A DNA stretch of 50,715 nt from Pseudomonadota bacterium. Lineage in GTDB: Bacteria; Pseudomonadota; Gammaproteobacteria; Pseudomonadales; Oceanobacteraceae. Within the stretch, counting starts at the first letter, position 1. Every line of letters begins with the position of its first letter. The notes under the pieces are model-generated. The model saw only the letters and a program-made list of their open reading frames with translations, made no database searches and was not told where the DNA came from. The stretch lies in NCBI GenBank assembly GCA_030145845.1, contig JAIXHJ010000019.1, positions 1-50,715 of the forward strand, written 5' to 3'. Below are positions 18,137-27,176 of this stretch, one piece after another. Made by a program: the position numbers and the translations under genes.

Positions 18137-19204
18137 GTGTCTGCAGAACAACATTTAAGCGGTGAAATCAAACTGACGGAATACAGCCACGGCGCCGGTT
18201 GTGGCTGCAAAATTTCACCTAAAGTCCTCGACAGCATTCTGGCGTCGTCACTGCAGCTTCCGGCCGATGCCAATCTGCTGGTGGGCAACAGCAGTAAGGA
18301 TGATGCCGCTGCTTATGATCTCGGCAACGGCCAGGTCATCCTCAGCACCACCGACTTTTTTATGCCGATTGCTGATGACCCGTTTGATTTCGGGCGCATC
18401 GCTGCCACCAATGCCATCAGTGATATTTACGCCATGGGCGGTAAGCCGCTGATGGCCATCGCCATTCTTGGCTGGCCGGTGAATGTGCTGGCGCCGGGAG
18501 TCGCTCAGCGCGTGGTGGATGGTGGCCGTCAGGCCTGTGCCGAAGCCGGTATTCTGCTCGCTGGTGGGCACAGTATTGATTCGCCGGAACCGATTTTTGG
18601 CCTTGCCGTCACCGGTCTGGTGGCGAAGGACAAGCTGAAACAGAACAACACCGCCAGCCCCGGCTGTAAGCTCTACCTCACCAAGCCGCTGGGCGTGGGT
18701 ATTCTGACCACGGCACAGAAACAGAAAAAACTGCAGCCGGAGCATGAATTTCTTGCCCGCGATGTGATGTGCATGATGAATAAAGTCGGCGCTGAGGTGT
18801 CACAGCTGGACGGCGTGGAAGCCATTACCGACGTCACCGGTTTCGGCTTAATGGGGCATCTGCTGGAAGTGTGCGAAGGCAGTCACGTAAATGCTGTGCT
18901 GCACGAATCCGCCATTCCGTTGTTACCGCCGGTTAAGGATTACATCGCCATGGGCTGTCTGCCCGGCGGCACCACACGTAATTTTGAATCCTATGGCGAC
19001 AGACTCGCGCCTTTAAGCGATGAACAGAAAGCCCTGTTCTGTGATCCGCAGACCAGCGGTGGCCTGCTGATTGCCGTGCAGCCGGAAAAAGCGGCAGCAC
19101 TGGAAGCAGTTCTTGAAACGGCCGGTGTGTATGCACAAAGCATCGGTGAGCTGGTGGAAGCCCGCGCAGATTACCGCATTGAAGTCACCGGAGGGCAGGC
19201 ATGA
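18137..19204 (+). CDS. selD: Selenide, water dikinase
   Basis: 355 residues from the GTG at 18137, with GGGAGG 5 nt upstream. The active-site loop [11 protein letters not shown] carries Cys22 (coded TGT, not a selenocysteine UGA) and Lys25, matching E. coli C17 and K20. The protein keeps [42 protein letters not shown] and the C-terminal DPQTSGGLL. It makes selenophosphate from selenide and ATP. It overlaps selU by 4 bp and opens a five-gene selenium cluster. Confidence 0.97.
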   Translation: MSAEQHLSGEIKLTEYSHGAGCGCKISPKVLDSILASSLQLPADANLLVGNSSKDDAAAYDLGNGQVILSTTDFFMPIADDPFDFGRIAATNAISDIYAMGGKPLMAIAILGWPVNVLAPGVAQRVVDGGRQACAEAGILLAGGHSIDSPEPIFGLAVTGLVAKDKLKQNNTASPGCKLYLTKPLGVGILTTAQKQKKLQPEHEFLARDVMCMMNKVGAEVSQLDGVEAITDVTGFGLMGHLLEVCEGSHVNAVLHESAIPLLPPVKDYIAMGCLPGGTTRNFESYGDRLAPLSDEQKALFCDPQTSGGLLIAVQPEKAAALEAVLETAGVYAQSIGELVEARADYRIEVTGGQA

Positions 19205-20292
19205 GCCGTCCGGATAGCGATGATTACGCGCAGATATTTCTGCGCGACACGCCCATGTTCGATACCCGCGCGCCGCTGGAATATAAAAAAGGCTCATTTC
19301 CTTTTACCGCCAGCCTGCCATTAATGACGGATCAGGAGCGGGCGAAAGTCGGCACCTGTTATAAGCGCGAAGGGCAGGACGCCGCCATTAAACTCGGCCA
19401 TCAGCTGGTCAGCGGCAAAATAAAGGAAGCGCGTCTGGCGCAGTGGCTGGATTTTGCCCGCGCCCATCCGGACGGTTATTTATTCTGCTGGCGTGGCGGT
19501 CTGCGCAGTCAGACGGTACAGCAGTGGCTGCGCGATGCCGGCGTCGATTACCCGCGGATTAAAGGTGGCTACAAAGCCCTGCGCCGTTTTCTGATTGACA
19601 GTCAGGAGCGGATCGTCGCTGAGTCGTCGTTCCGCATTCTGGCCGGTCATACCGGCTGTGCCAAAACCGATCTGCTCAATGAGCTGCCCAACAGCATTGA
19701 CCTGGAAGGGCTGGCGCATCATCGCGGCAGTACCTTTGGAAAGCGCCCGGCGGGGCAGCCGTCGCAGATTGATTTTGAAAATACACTCGCCATTGTGCTG
19801 TTCCGCCAGAATCACGCACATCCTGAAGCCTCCATCCTGCTGGAAGACGAAAGCATGCTGATTGGTCGCTGCGCGATTCCGGAAAATCTGCGCAAAAAAA
19901 TGGCGGAGTCACCATTAATCGTGGTGGAAAGCACGCTGGAACAGCGGGTGGAACACAGCTTCCGTAATTACATTCTGAATAAGCTGGAAGAGTGGCAGCA
20001 GGCGCAGGGGAAGGACACGGGTTTTACCGCCTTTGCCGATGATCTGACCCAGTCACTGTATAAAATCCGCAAACGTCTGGGCGGTGTCCGTTATCAGCAG
20101 CTGAGTGAATTAATGCAGCAGGCGCTGGCGGAACAGCAGCGCGGTGACAACAGCCTGCACCGCGAATGGATCCGCATTCTGCTGCGCGATTATTACGACC
20201 CGATGTACGACTACCAGATGTCGCTGAAACAGGGGCCGCTGGAATTCCGTGGTACGGCTGGCGCAATCAAAGACTATATGGCAAATCATTAA
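19201..20292 (+). CDS. selU: tRNA 2-selenouridine synthase
   Basis: 363 residues. An N-terminal rhodanese domain with the catalytic Cys96 in the loop [12 protein letters not shown] is followed by a P-loop domain with [11 protein letters not shown] (about 148-158). It replaces sulfur by selenium, from selenophosphate, at the wobble 2-thiouridine of certain tRNAs (also called MnmH or YbbB). It overlaps selD by 4 bp. The next gene starts 10 bp downstream. Confidence 0.96.
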   Translation: MSRPDSDDYAQIFLRDTPMFDTRAPLEYKKGSFPFTASLPLMTDQERAKVGTCYKREGQDAAIKLGHQLVSGKIKEARLAQWLDFARAHPDGYLFCWRGGLRSQTVQQWLRDAGVDYPRIKGGYKALRRFLIDSQERIVAESSFRILAGHTGCAKTDLLNELPNSIDLEGLAHHRGSTFGKRPAGQPSQIDFENTLAIVLFRQNHAHPEASILLEDESMLIGRCAIPENLRKKMAESPLIVVESTLEQRVEHSFRNYILNKLEEWQQAQGKDTGFTAFADDLTQSLYKIRKRLGGVRYQQLSELMQQALAEQQRGDNSLHREWIRILLRDYYDPMYDYQMSLKQGPLEFRGTAGAIKDYMANH

Positions 20293-20302
20293 GGAGTGCC
20301 GG

Positions 20303-21163
20303 ATGGCAACAATAAAAAAATTACTGACCCTGAGTGCCTTACTGCTGGCGGCGTTGTCCGCTCAGGCTGACACCTTTGTTTTTACCGCGATTCCGGACGA
20401 AGATGAATCGCGGCTGCAGCAGCGCTTCAATAAAGTGGCGGATTATATGGCGCAGCAACTGGGTGTGGAGGTGCAATATATTCCGGTGAAATCCTACGCG
20501 GCAGCGATTACGGCCTTCCGTAATAATCAGGTACAGCTGGCCTGGTTCGGTGGTCTGTCCGGTGTGCAGGCACGGCGTCTTGTGCCGGGCTCGGAAGCCA
20601 TCGCCCAGGGCTATGAAGACCAGTTTTTCAAAACCTATTTTATTGCTCATCACAGCACCGGCCTGCAGCCGCTGACAACGCTGACGGATGAGCTGCGCGG
20701 CAAGACCTTTACCTTTGGTTCCAAGGGGTCAACGTCCGGCCGGCTGATGCCGGAATTTTATCTGCGTGAACAGTTTCAGGCCGCTCCGCAGGATATTTTT
20801 GCGCGCGTCGGTTTTTCCGGTGATCACAGCCGCACCATCGCACAGGTTCAGGCCGGGGCCTATCAGGTCGGTGCCGTGAACTACACCGTGTGGGAAAACG
20901 AACTGGCGGCGGGTAATGTCGATCCGCAGAAAGTCAGTGTGATCTGGGAAACCCCGACTTACCCGGATTATCAGTGGACCATCCGTGGCGATGTGGATGC
21001 CCGTTTCGGCGCCGGTTTCAAAGACAAAGTGCGGGACATGCTGCTGAACATGAACGACAAAGATCTGCTGGCCAGTTTTCCGCGGCAGTCGTTTGTGCCG
21101 GCCGGCAACAGCGATTACCAGCCGATTGAAAACACCGCCAGAGAGATTGGTCTGATCGATTAA
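20303..21163 (+). CDS. ABC transporter substrate-binding protein, putative selenate type
   Basis: 286 residues from the ATG at 20303 (AAGGAG 6 nt upstream), with a signal peptide ending SAQA|DTF. FTAIPDEDESRLQQRFNKVADYMAQQLGVEVQYIPVKSYAAAITAFRNNQVQLAWFGGLSGVQAR and TFTFGSKGSTSGRLMPEFYL belong to the PhnD-like oxyanion-binding fold. From family knowledge, the subgroup encoded next to selD and selU is annotated as putative selenate binding; the ligand has not been tested from this sequence. Its place directly after selU supports a selenium-oxyanion role over phosphonate. Confidence 0.82.
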   Translation: MATIKKLLTLSALLLAALSAQADTFVFTAIPDEDESRLQQRFNKVADYMAQQLGVEVQYIPVKSYAAAITAFRNNQVQLAWFGGLSGVQARRLVPGSEAIAQGYEDQFFKTYFIAHHSTGLQPLTTLTDELRGKTFTFGSKGSTSGRLMPEFYLREQFQAAPQDIFARVGFSGDHSRTIAQVQAGAYQVGAVNYTVWENELAAGNVDPQKVSVIWETPTYPDYQWTIRGDVDARFGAGFKDKVRDMLLNMNDKDLLASFPRQSFVPAGNSDYQPIENTAREIGLID

Positions 21164-21840
21164 TGAGTACCGTGCAGAGTACTGAACCACTGTTTCAGCT
21201 GCAGCAGCAGAGCCTGAAAAAAGGCCGTACAGAGGTGCTGAGTCATATCAGCCTGACGCTGTACCGCGGCGAAAAAGTGGCGTTAATCGGCCCCTCCGGC
21301 GCGGGTAAATCCAGCCTGCTGGAATGGCTGTATGCGCAGCACAGCGGGCAGATTGCCCTGTGCCCGCAGTCCTCCGGGCTGGTGGATATTCTGTCGGCTT
21401 ACCAGAACATTTATATGGGTGGCCTGGAACGGCACAGCACTCTGTATAACCTGAGCAATCTGATTTATCCGCGCCAGGCTGACAGGCAGGCCATTACCAC
21501 GCTGGCGGCAGAACTGGGCATCGCGGATCAGTTATGGAAATCCGTCGACCAGCTGTCCGGTGGTCAGCGCCAGCGGGTGGCCATCGGCCGAGCCCTGTTC
21601 CGCCGGCAGCCGGTGTTCTTCGGTGATGAACCGGTCTCCGCCCTCGACCCGCAGCAGGCGGAAAATATTCTGCAGCTGCTGATCCGCCGCCATGAAACCC
21701 TGCTGGTGAGTCTGCATAACCGCCGTCTGGCGCTGGATCATTTTGACCGTGTGATCGCTCTCCGGCAGGGCGTGATCAGTTACGATGGTCCGGCTGCGGC
21801 CCTGACCGGCGCGGCGCTGGACGCACTGTATGCGCAGTAA
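21163..21840 (+). CDS. ABC transporter ATP-binding protein (putative selenate importer)
   Basis: 225 residues with Walker A GPSGAGKS (43-50), ABC signature LSGGQ (131-135), Walker B VFFGDEP (151-157) and the switch His in LVSLHNRR. The first base is shared with the stop codon of the binding-protein gene, and its end overlaps the permease start by 11 bp. It energises oxyanion uptake at the inner membrane and resembles PhnC-type ATPases. Confidence 0.9.
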   Translation: MSTVQSTEPLFQLQQQSLKKGRTEVLSHISLTLYRGEKVALIGPSGAGKSSLLEWLYAQHSGQIALCPQSSGLVDILSAYQNIYMGGLERHSTLYNLSNLIYPRQADRQAITTLAAELGIADQLWKSVDQLSGGQRQRVAIGRALFRRQPVFFGDEPVSALDPQQAENILQLLIRRHETLLVSLHNRRLALDHFDRVIALRQGVISYDGPAAALTGAALDALYAQ

Positions 21841-23311
21841 TCCGCTCAGCACCGGTCGGCGGCTGCTGTGGCTGTCTCTGGGGTTGCTGCTGTCAGCGCT
21901 GTTGTGTCTGCCGTTTGCCGATCTGGCGGTTTACCCGTCTGAGCCCTGGCAGGAACTCGGCCGTATTGCGCTGGGTTTGGTTACCCCCTGGTGGGATGAT
22001 CCGCGGATTCTGGCATCGGCCCTTGGCCAGACGGTGGCGTTTGCGCTGCTGGCGGTGGTGATCTCAGTGCCGGCGGGGCTGCTGCTGGCGATGTTCTGGC
22101 ACTGGCGGCCACTGCGCATGCTGGCGGCTTCGCTGCGGGCGGTGCATGAAATATTCTGGGGCCTGCTGTTTATGCAGCTGTGGGGGCTGAGTGCCACCAC
22201 CGGTCTGCTGGCGATTCTGATTCCTTACACCGGGGTGTTTGCCAAAGTTTTTGCGGAGATTTTTGCGCGCCAGAGTCCGGCCCCGGCGCAGACGCTGGCC
22301 GGCACGACCGGGCGGCTCAGCCGTTACGCCTACACCCTGATTCCGCAGGCGCTGGCGGAAATTTCACATTATGTGCGCTACCGCTTTGAGTGTGCACTGC
22401 GTTCCAGCGCGATTCTCGGTTTTATTGGTTTGCCGACGCTGGGCTTTCATCTGGAGACGGCTTTCAAACAGGGCGATTACAGCAACGCGGCGGCGCTGCT
22501 GTGGTTGTTTTTTCTGCTGATTGCCAGCATCCGTTTCTGGCTGCGGCCGCGGCTGATTCCCTTGTACGTGCTGCTGGCTCTGTTGCTGTTACCGGACACT
22601 CCACCGGTGCCGCAGGGGCTGATGTGGCAATTTATCAGCCAGGATATCTGGCCGCGGGCCCTGACTGACGGCGATATTGTTGCCGCCGCGGCGTGGTATG
22701 CCGGGGTGTTCAGTCGCGAAGCCTGGCCGGCGCTGATTGAAACCCTGCTGCTGACCCAGCTGGCGCTGGTGCTGACCGGTATGATTGCGCTGCTGGTGTA
22801 TCCGCTGGCCAGCCGTGCGCTGGTGGGGCGCGGACGCATTGCCGGGCGGGTGCTGCTGCTGGTGATGCGTTCAACGCCGGAAATGATTTTTGCCTTTATC
22901 CTGCTGCTGCTGTTTGGCCCTTCCGGTCTGCCGGCGGTACTGGCACTGGCGCTGCATAATGGCGGCCTGATCGCTTTTCTGCTTGCCGGTCACAGCGAAC
23001 AGCAGGCGCAGCGGGTGGACGATCCGGGGGGTGTGAACCGTTATCTGTATCTGCACACGCCACGTCTGTATCCCGGATTTCTGGCCTTTCTGTTTTACCG
23101 CTGGGAAGTCATCCTGCGTGAAAGTGCGATCATGGGGATTTTAGGCATCGCCACGCTGGGCTTTTATATTGACTCGGCATTTGAAGAAATCCGCTACGAC
23201 AAAGCCTTCTTTCTGATTCTGGTGACCGCGGCGCTGAATATTATGGTGGACAGTGTGTCACGTCGCCTGCGGCGTTATTCGGGCGCCGAAAACAGCGGCG
23301 GACTGGGCTGA
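21830..23311 (+). CDS. ABC transporter permease, two PhnE-like domains fused
   Basis: 493 residues, twice the size of a single PhnE-type permease. The two halves (about 1-245 and 255-485) each carry a binding-protein-dependent permease domain. Both contain an equivalent coupling segment (ECALRSSAILGFIGLPTLGFHLETAF and EVILRESAIMGILGIATLGFYIDSAF), so this is a tandem duplication and fusion that supplies the whole transmembrane pore. It completes the binding protein/ATPase/permease set started at 20303. There is no recognisable terminator before the next gene. Confidence 0.9.
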   Translation: MRSNPLSTGRRLLWLSLGLLLSALLCLPFADLAVYPSEPWQELGRIALGLVTPWWDDPRILASALGQTVAFALLAVVISVPAGLLLAMFWHWRPLRMLAASLRAVHEIFWGLLFMQLWGLSATTGLLAILIPYTGVFAKVFAEIFARQSPAPAQTLAGTTGRLSRYAYTLIPQALAEISHYVRYRFECALRSSAILGFIGLPTLGFHLETAFKQGDYSNAAALLWLFFLLIASIRFWLRPRLIPLYVLLALLLLPDTPPVPQGLMWQFISQDIWPRALTDGDIVAAAAWYAGVFSREAWPALIETLLLTQLALVLTGMIALLVYPLASRALVGRGRIAGRVLLLVMRSTPEMIFAFILLLLFGPSGLPAVLALALHNGGLIAFLLAGHSEQQAQRVDDPGGVNRYLYLHTPRLYPGFLAFLFYRWEVILRESAIMGILGIATLGFYIDSAFEEIRYDKAFFLILVTAALNIMVDSVSRRLRRYSGAENSGGLG

Positions 23312-23361
23312 GCCGGTCAACCGCGTTATGCTGGCTGACAGCCGGTCTGCAGGAGCCCGCG

Positions 23362-23916
23362 ATGAAAACGTACCGCCGTCAGGCTTACCCCACCGAAGAC
23401 GTCCGTCATTATCTCGAACCCGGGCCGGTAGCGCTGATCACCTCAGCCTGTGCTGGCAGGCGCAATGTTATGACCCATGCCTGGCAGACGGTGATGGAAT
23501 TTTCGCCGTCGCTGGTGGGCTGCATGATTTCCTCCGCCAATTACAGTTTTGAACTGATCCGCCAGAGCCGCGAATGTGTGATTAATCTGCCCGCCGCCGA
23601 TCTGGTGGATGTGGTCAGCCGGGTGGGTAACTGCTCGGGTGAAGACACGGATAAATTTGCCCGCTTTGGTCTGACCGCGGTGCCGGCCACGCAGGTGGCA
23701 GCACCACTGCTGGATGAATGCTTTGCCTGCTTTGAATGTGTGCTGTACGACGACGTACTGGTTGATTCGTATAACTTCTTTATTTTTGAAGTGGTGCAGG
23801 CGCATGTGGCGCTCAGCCCGCAACATCCGCAGACCCTGCATTACCAGGGCGACGGGCAGTATATGCTGTCCGGCGGCCATATCAGCCGCCGCCATCTGTT
23901 TACCAAAGTGCTGTAG
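23362..23916 (+). CDS. Flavin reductase-like FMN-binding protein
   Basis: 184 residues of the flavin-reductase/flavoredoxin split-barrel type: PGPVALITSACAGRRNVMTHAWQTVMEFSPSLVGCMIS, SANYSFELIRQSRECVINLP and VGNCSGEDTDKFARFGLT. Such proteins bind FMN and reduce flavin, or form oxidoreductase components. It follows the selenium transporter by 50 bp on the same strand, so it may be co-transcribed; a metabolic link is not evident. Confidence 0.8.
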   Translation: MKTYRRQAYPTEDVRHYLEPGPVALITSACAGRRNVMTHAWQTVMEFSPSLVGCMISSANYSFELIRQSRECVINLPAADLVDVVSRVGNCSGEDTDKFARFGLTAVPATQVAAPLLDECFACFECVLYDDVLVDSYNFFIFEVVQAHVALSPQHPQTLHYQGDGQYMLSGGHISRRHLFTKVL

Positions 23917-23982
23917 CCGGCGCCGGTCTTTCCACTCAGATCATGGCATACTGTCGGCTCAGGACAGTCGCGGAGCCAGACC

Positions 23983-24813
23983 ATGCACTACGAATTTGTT
24001 TATCATCCGGCCATGATCAGCGGGGAAGATTCCCCTCAGACCCTGACCCTGTATTTTCTCGGTGATAAGCTGCTGGCACAGCCGGAATTTATTCAGCAGC
24101 CGCTGCAGCATCCCCCCTGGACCCGTGACAGTCTGGCGCTGCCGGGCGAACGCGAACTGCTGCTGGGTACGGTGAATGATGTCGCGCTGCGTATGGTGGA
24201 AGTGGCGCAACAGCCGGAAGGCTGGCAGACCATGAGTCTGCGTGACTGCCTGCAGGCCACGGCGGATGATGTGTTTAAGGTAATTAATGCGGCAGCGCAG
24301 CTGCGATACTGGCTGAGCACGCAGAATTTCTGTTCACGCTGCGGTGATAAACTGCAGTTTACCGACAATGACCGGGCGCTTACCTGTCCTGCCTGTGGTT
24401 ACCGTTCCTATCCGAAAATTTCGCCCTGTGTGATCGGCGTGGTACGCAAAGGCCGTACCCTGTTGCTGGCTCATTCCAGTCATCACCGCACGGCCATGTA
24501 TTCCTGCCTGGCCGGCTTTATTGAAGCCGGGGAATCGGCGGAAGAGGCGCTGGCACGGGAAGTGGAAGAAGAAGCCGGCATTCAGATTAAAAACGCGCAG
24601 TATATGGTGTCGCAGGCGTGGCCGTTTCCGCATCAGTTAATGCTGGGTTATTTATGTGAATACGCCGGTGGTGAACTGGTGATTGATACCAACGAACTGG
24701 AAACGGCTGACTGGTTTGATATCGATCAGCTGCCGCAGCTGCCGGCCCCACAGACGGTGGCGCGCAAGCTGATTGATGCCGCGGTGGCGATGATCCGCAG
24801 CGACATCAGCTGA
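23983..24813 (+). CDS. nudC: NAD+/NADH pyrophosphatase (Nudix)
   Basis: 276 residues. A zinc ribbon CSRCG-(x17)-CPACG precedes the Nudix box GFIEAGESAEEALAREVEEEAGI, which has all metal-binding glutamates. The NADH-specificity signature downstream reads SQAWPFPHQ instead of the usual SQPWPFPxS. Known roles are NADH hydrolysis to NMNH and AMP, and removal of NAD caps from RNA. Its last 8 bases overlap the end of the convergent hydrolase gene. Confidence 0.94.
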   Translation: MHYEFVYHPAMISGEDSPQTLTLYFLGDKLLAQPEFIQQPLQHPPWTRDSLALPGERELLLGTVNDVALRMVEVAQQPEGWQTMSLRDCLQATADDVFKVINAAAQLRYWLSTQNFCSRCGDKLQFTDNDRALTCPACGYRSYPKISPCVIGVVRKGRTLLLAHSSHHRTAMYSCLAGFIEAGESAEEALAREVEEEAGIQIKNAQYMVSQAWPFPHQLMLGYLCEYAGGELVIDTNELETADWFDIDQLPQLPAPQTVARKLIDAAVAMIRSDIS

Positions 24814-25678
24814 AAAAGCGCAGCAGTTCTTCACACACCTCCGCCGGGGCTTCCTCCGGCAGAAAATGGCCACAGTTCAGTGGTCGCCCTTCCACCTGCT
24901 GTGCGTATTGCTGCCACACCGCCAGTACATCGTAGGTGCGGTTAATAAAGCCCTGACTGCCCCACAGCACCAGCAACGGACAGGCGATTTTTTTACCGGC
25001 ATCCGCGGCGTCATGCTGCAGATCGATGGTGGCGGCGGCGCGGTAATCTTCACAGCTGGCATGAATGGCGTCCGGCTGGCGGAAACAACGCAGGTATTCG
25101 GCCACCGCCTGTGGATGAAATTCCGCGCCCGGTGCGGCCCAGCGGCGGAGTTTTTCACGCAGATAATAATCCGCATCACAGCCGATCATATGTTCCGGTA
25201 AACCGTCCGGCTGCAGCAGAAAAAACCAGTGATAATAACCCGTGGCAAAGGCCTGATCCGTGTGGCTGAACATATACTCGGTGGGGGCAATATCCATCAC
25301 GCAGGCTTTTTGGATTTGCTGCGCATAATCCTTTGCCAGACGATGGGTGACGCGGGCACCGCGGTCATGACCGGCGACGTAAAACCGGTCATAGCCCAGG
25401 GCCGCCATGACCTCCACCATATCCTGCGCCATCGCCCGTTTGGCGTAGGGCGCGTGAGTGGCGTCGCTTGCCGGTTTGGAGCTGTCGCCATAACCACGCA
25501 GATCCGGGCAGATAACATGAAAATGCTGCGCCAGCAGGGGCGCGGTCAGGTGCCAGATGGCGTGGGTCTGGGGGTAGCCGTGCAGCAGCAGCAGGGGTGC
25601 GCCGCAACCAGCGTGCAACAGATGGATGTCGGCGCCGCTGGTGGGAATGGTCAGGCTGCTGAAGTGGTTGCCAAACAT
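24806..25678 (-). CDS. Alpha/beta hydrolase, fluoroacetate dehalogenase-like
   Basis: 290 residues. Nucleophile D105 lies in GHDRGARV, with R106 and R109 where the carboxylate-binding arginines of fluoroacetate dehalogenase sit. H150-W151 (YYHWFFLLQP) and Y212 match its halide pocket, and H271 (NCGHFLPEE) is the catalytic base. The MDIAPTEYMF block is also typical. These residues favour haloacetate hydrolysis over epoxide or ester cleavage, but the actual substrate is inferred. It is a single gene with a pgpA terminator upstream. Confidence 0.82.
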   Translation of the reverse strand: MFGNHFSSLTIPTSGADIHLLHAGCGAPLLLLHGYPQTHAIWHLTAPLLAQHFHVICPDLRGYGDSSKPASDATHAPYAKRAMAQDMVEVMAALGYDRFYVAGHDRGARVTHRLAKDYAQQIQKACVMDIAPTEYMFSHTDQAFATGYYHWFFLLQPDGLPEHMIGCDADYYLREKLRRWAAPGAEFHPQAVAEYLRCFRQPDAIHASCEDYRAAATIDLQHDAADAGKKIACPLLVLWGSQGFINRTYDVLAVWQQYAQQVEGRPLNCGHFLPEEAPAEVCEELLRFFS

Positions 25679-25732
25679 CGCGTTATCTCCTGATCCGGGG
25701 GGCCGTTGTGATACCGGGTGGCCGGCAGAGAC

Positions 25733-25758
25733 AAAAACGCCCGCCGGCGGCGGGCGTT
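25733..25758 (-). terminator. Terminator after pgpA
   Basis: On the minus strand, a perfect 10-bp stem AACGCCCGCC/GGCGGGCGTT with a 3-nt loop continues into TTT. It lies 10 bp after the pgpA stop. Confidence 0.88.
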
Positions 25759-25768
25759 CGGTGGTGCC

Positions 25769-26266
25769 TCAGAACAGTAAAATAACCGTTCCCTGCAATA
25801 CCAGCCAGGCGAAAATCCCGGCCAGCACGTCATCAATCATAATGCCGAAGCCGCCATGGACGCGGGTATCCAGCCATTTGATGGGCCAGGGTTTGAGAAT
25901 ATCGAAAAAGCGGAACAGCACAAACCCGTACAGCAGCCAGCCAAGGTCGGCCAGCAGACCACCCTCCAGCGGCAGCCACAGCAGGGTGATCCACACGCCG
26001 ATCCATTCGTCCCAGACAATACCGCCGTGGTCGTGTACGCCCAGGTCGCGGGAGGTGATGTCACACAGCACCACGCCCAGTGCGAAGCCGGCGATCAGAA
26101 TACCGAGGTAGGGCAGGGTCGGGATGCCCTGCAGCAGGAACCACCACACCGGCAGCGCGGCCAGGGTACCGAAGGTGCCCGGCGCTTTGGGGGCGGTGCC
26201 GGAACCCAGGCCAAAGGCCAGCAGGTGAATGGGGTTTTTCAGGTTAGGGCGGATTTTTCCGGTCAC
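25769..26266 (-). CDS. pgpA: Phosphatidylglycerophosphatase A
   Basis: 165 residues with several membrane spans. FGLGSGTAPKAPGTFGTLAALPVWW and the HDHGGIVWDEWIGVWITLLWLP block with its metal-binding acidic residues are hallmarks of PgpA. It dephosphorylates phosphatidylglycerophosphate to phosphatidylglycerol at the inner membrane. It overlaps the upstream CheW/CZB gene by 4 bp, an unusual partner; thiL-pgpA is the usual arrangement in gammaproteobacteria. Confidence 0.95.
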   Translation of the reverse strand: MTGKIRPNLKNPIHLLAFGLGSGTAPKAPGTFGTLAALPVWWFLLQGIPTLPYLGILIAGFALGVVLCDITSRDLGVHDHGGIVWDEWIGVWITLLWLPLEGGLLADLGWLLYGFVLFRFFDILKPWPIKWLDTRVHGGFGIMIDDVLAGIFAWLVLQGTVILLF

Positions 26267-27069
26267 AGTCTGTCCGTTTCTGGCAGGGATTCGGACGCGG
26301 ATGATAGCAGCCGTGCCGGACTGATTTCCATGACTGTGACCTCGTGCCCGGCAAGGCGGATATTCTTCAGCCAGCGGTTACCGAAGCCGGGCAGGAAATC
26401 GGTCAGTGCATCCGCCTGTTGGGGGCCACAGTCAAAGACCTCACCGACATCATCCACTTTCAGCCCGATCACCTGGGTGGCGCTGCTCTGCAGCATGATC
26501 ACTGTGGGGCGGACGCTGCCCTGAATCAGCTCCCGCGCTTCGGCAAACAGGTCCTGCAGTTTCACCAGGGTGCTGTGTTCATGGTCATGCAGTATGGCCA
26601 GCGCCTGCTCACGGCCGGACATGGCCAGCAACTCCCCGGCGAGGGCATGCAGGCGGCGGTGAGGGGCATCAAAACGCCCGAGCAGGTGTTGCAGCTGTGG
26701 GTCGGTGGTGGTGAAAGACAGATACCAGCGGCCGAAGGCGCACTGATCCGGATCACGCTGCTGATCAAAGGGGCGCCCGTGCTGCAGTGCCTCTTTCAGC
26801 GCCGCCAGCCAGTTCCGGTGATCCTGCTCACGGGCCTGCAGTAAGGCCAGCAGCTCACGGCTGCGGGCGCTGGCCGAAGGCTGGTGCAGCAGGCGCGCCA
26901 GTGACAGCACCGGACAGGCCTGGCCATCGTATTCGACCATGGTGAACAGACGGCTGTTACCGGTTGCCACCTGAGTCGGCGGCAGGGCATTTTCTGCGGC
27001 AATAAAGCGCACGCTGCTGATGGGGACGGCAAAGTGCTGCTGGTGGTGGCGGAAGCTGAGGTATTCCAT
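26263..27069 (-). CDS. CheW-like protein with inserted CZB zinc-binding domain
   Basis: 268 residues. The first 65 (FAVPISSVRFI, CPVLSLARLL) form the start of a CheW fold, and residues about 188-255 (VIMLQSSATQVIGLKVDDVGEVFD, NIRLAGHEVTVMEI) form its end. Between them sits a chemoreceptor zinc-binding domain with the four expected ligands: H84 (DHRNWL), C110 (CAFGRWY), H137 and H141. The zinc domain is thus nested inside the scaffold domain. In known systems CZB domains sense zinc or hypochlorous acid and tune chemotaxis or c-di-GMP. It overlaps pgpA by 4 bp. The partner kinase is not in the window. Confidence 0.85.
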   Translation of the reverse strand: MEYLSFRHHQQHFAVPISSVRFIAAENALPPTQVATGNSRLFTMVEYDGQACPVLSLARLLHQPSASARSRELLALLQAREQDHRNWLAALKEALQHGRPFDQQRDPDQCAFGRWYLSFTTTDPQLQHLLGRFDAPHRRLHALAGELLAMSGREQALAILHDHEHSTLVKLQDLFAEARELIQGSVRPTVIMLQSSATQVIGLKVDDVGEVFDCGPQQADALTDFLPGFGNRWLKNIRLAGHEVTVMEISPARLLSSASESLPETDRL

Positions 27070-27176
27070 AGACGCTCCTTGCGGGCTCCGGGCCTGCTGC
27101 GTGTCCTGCTTCAGGTTTAGCCGGCGGGCGCTGAAAATCCAGTCTGCGGACTCACTTTTACTGCCTGGTCAGCACC

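Noticed and set aside
18191..18220. Selenocysteine codon in SelD
   Set aside because: The catalytic position is TGT (Cys), and no in-frame TGA is present.
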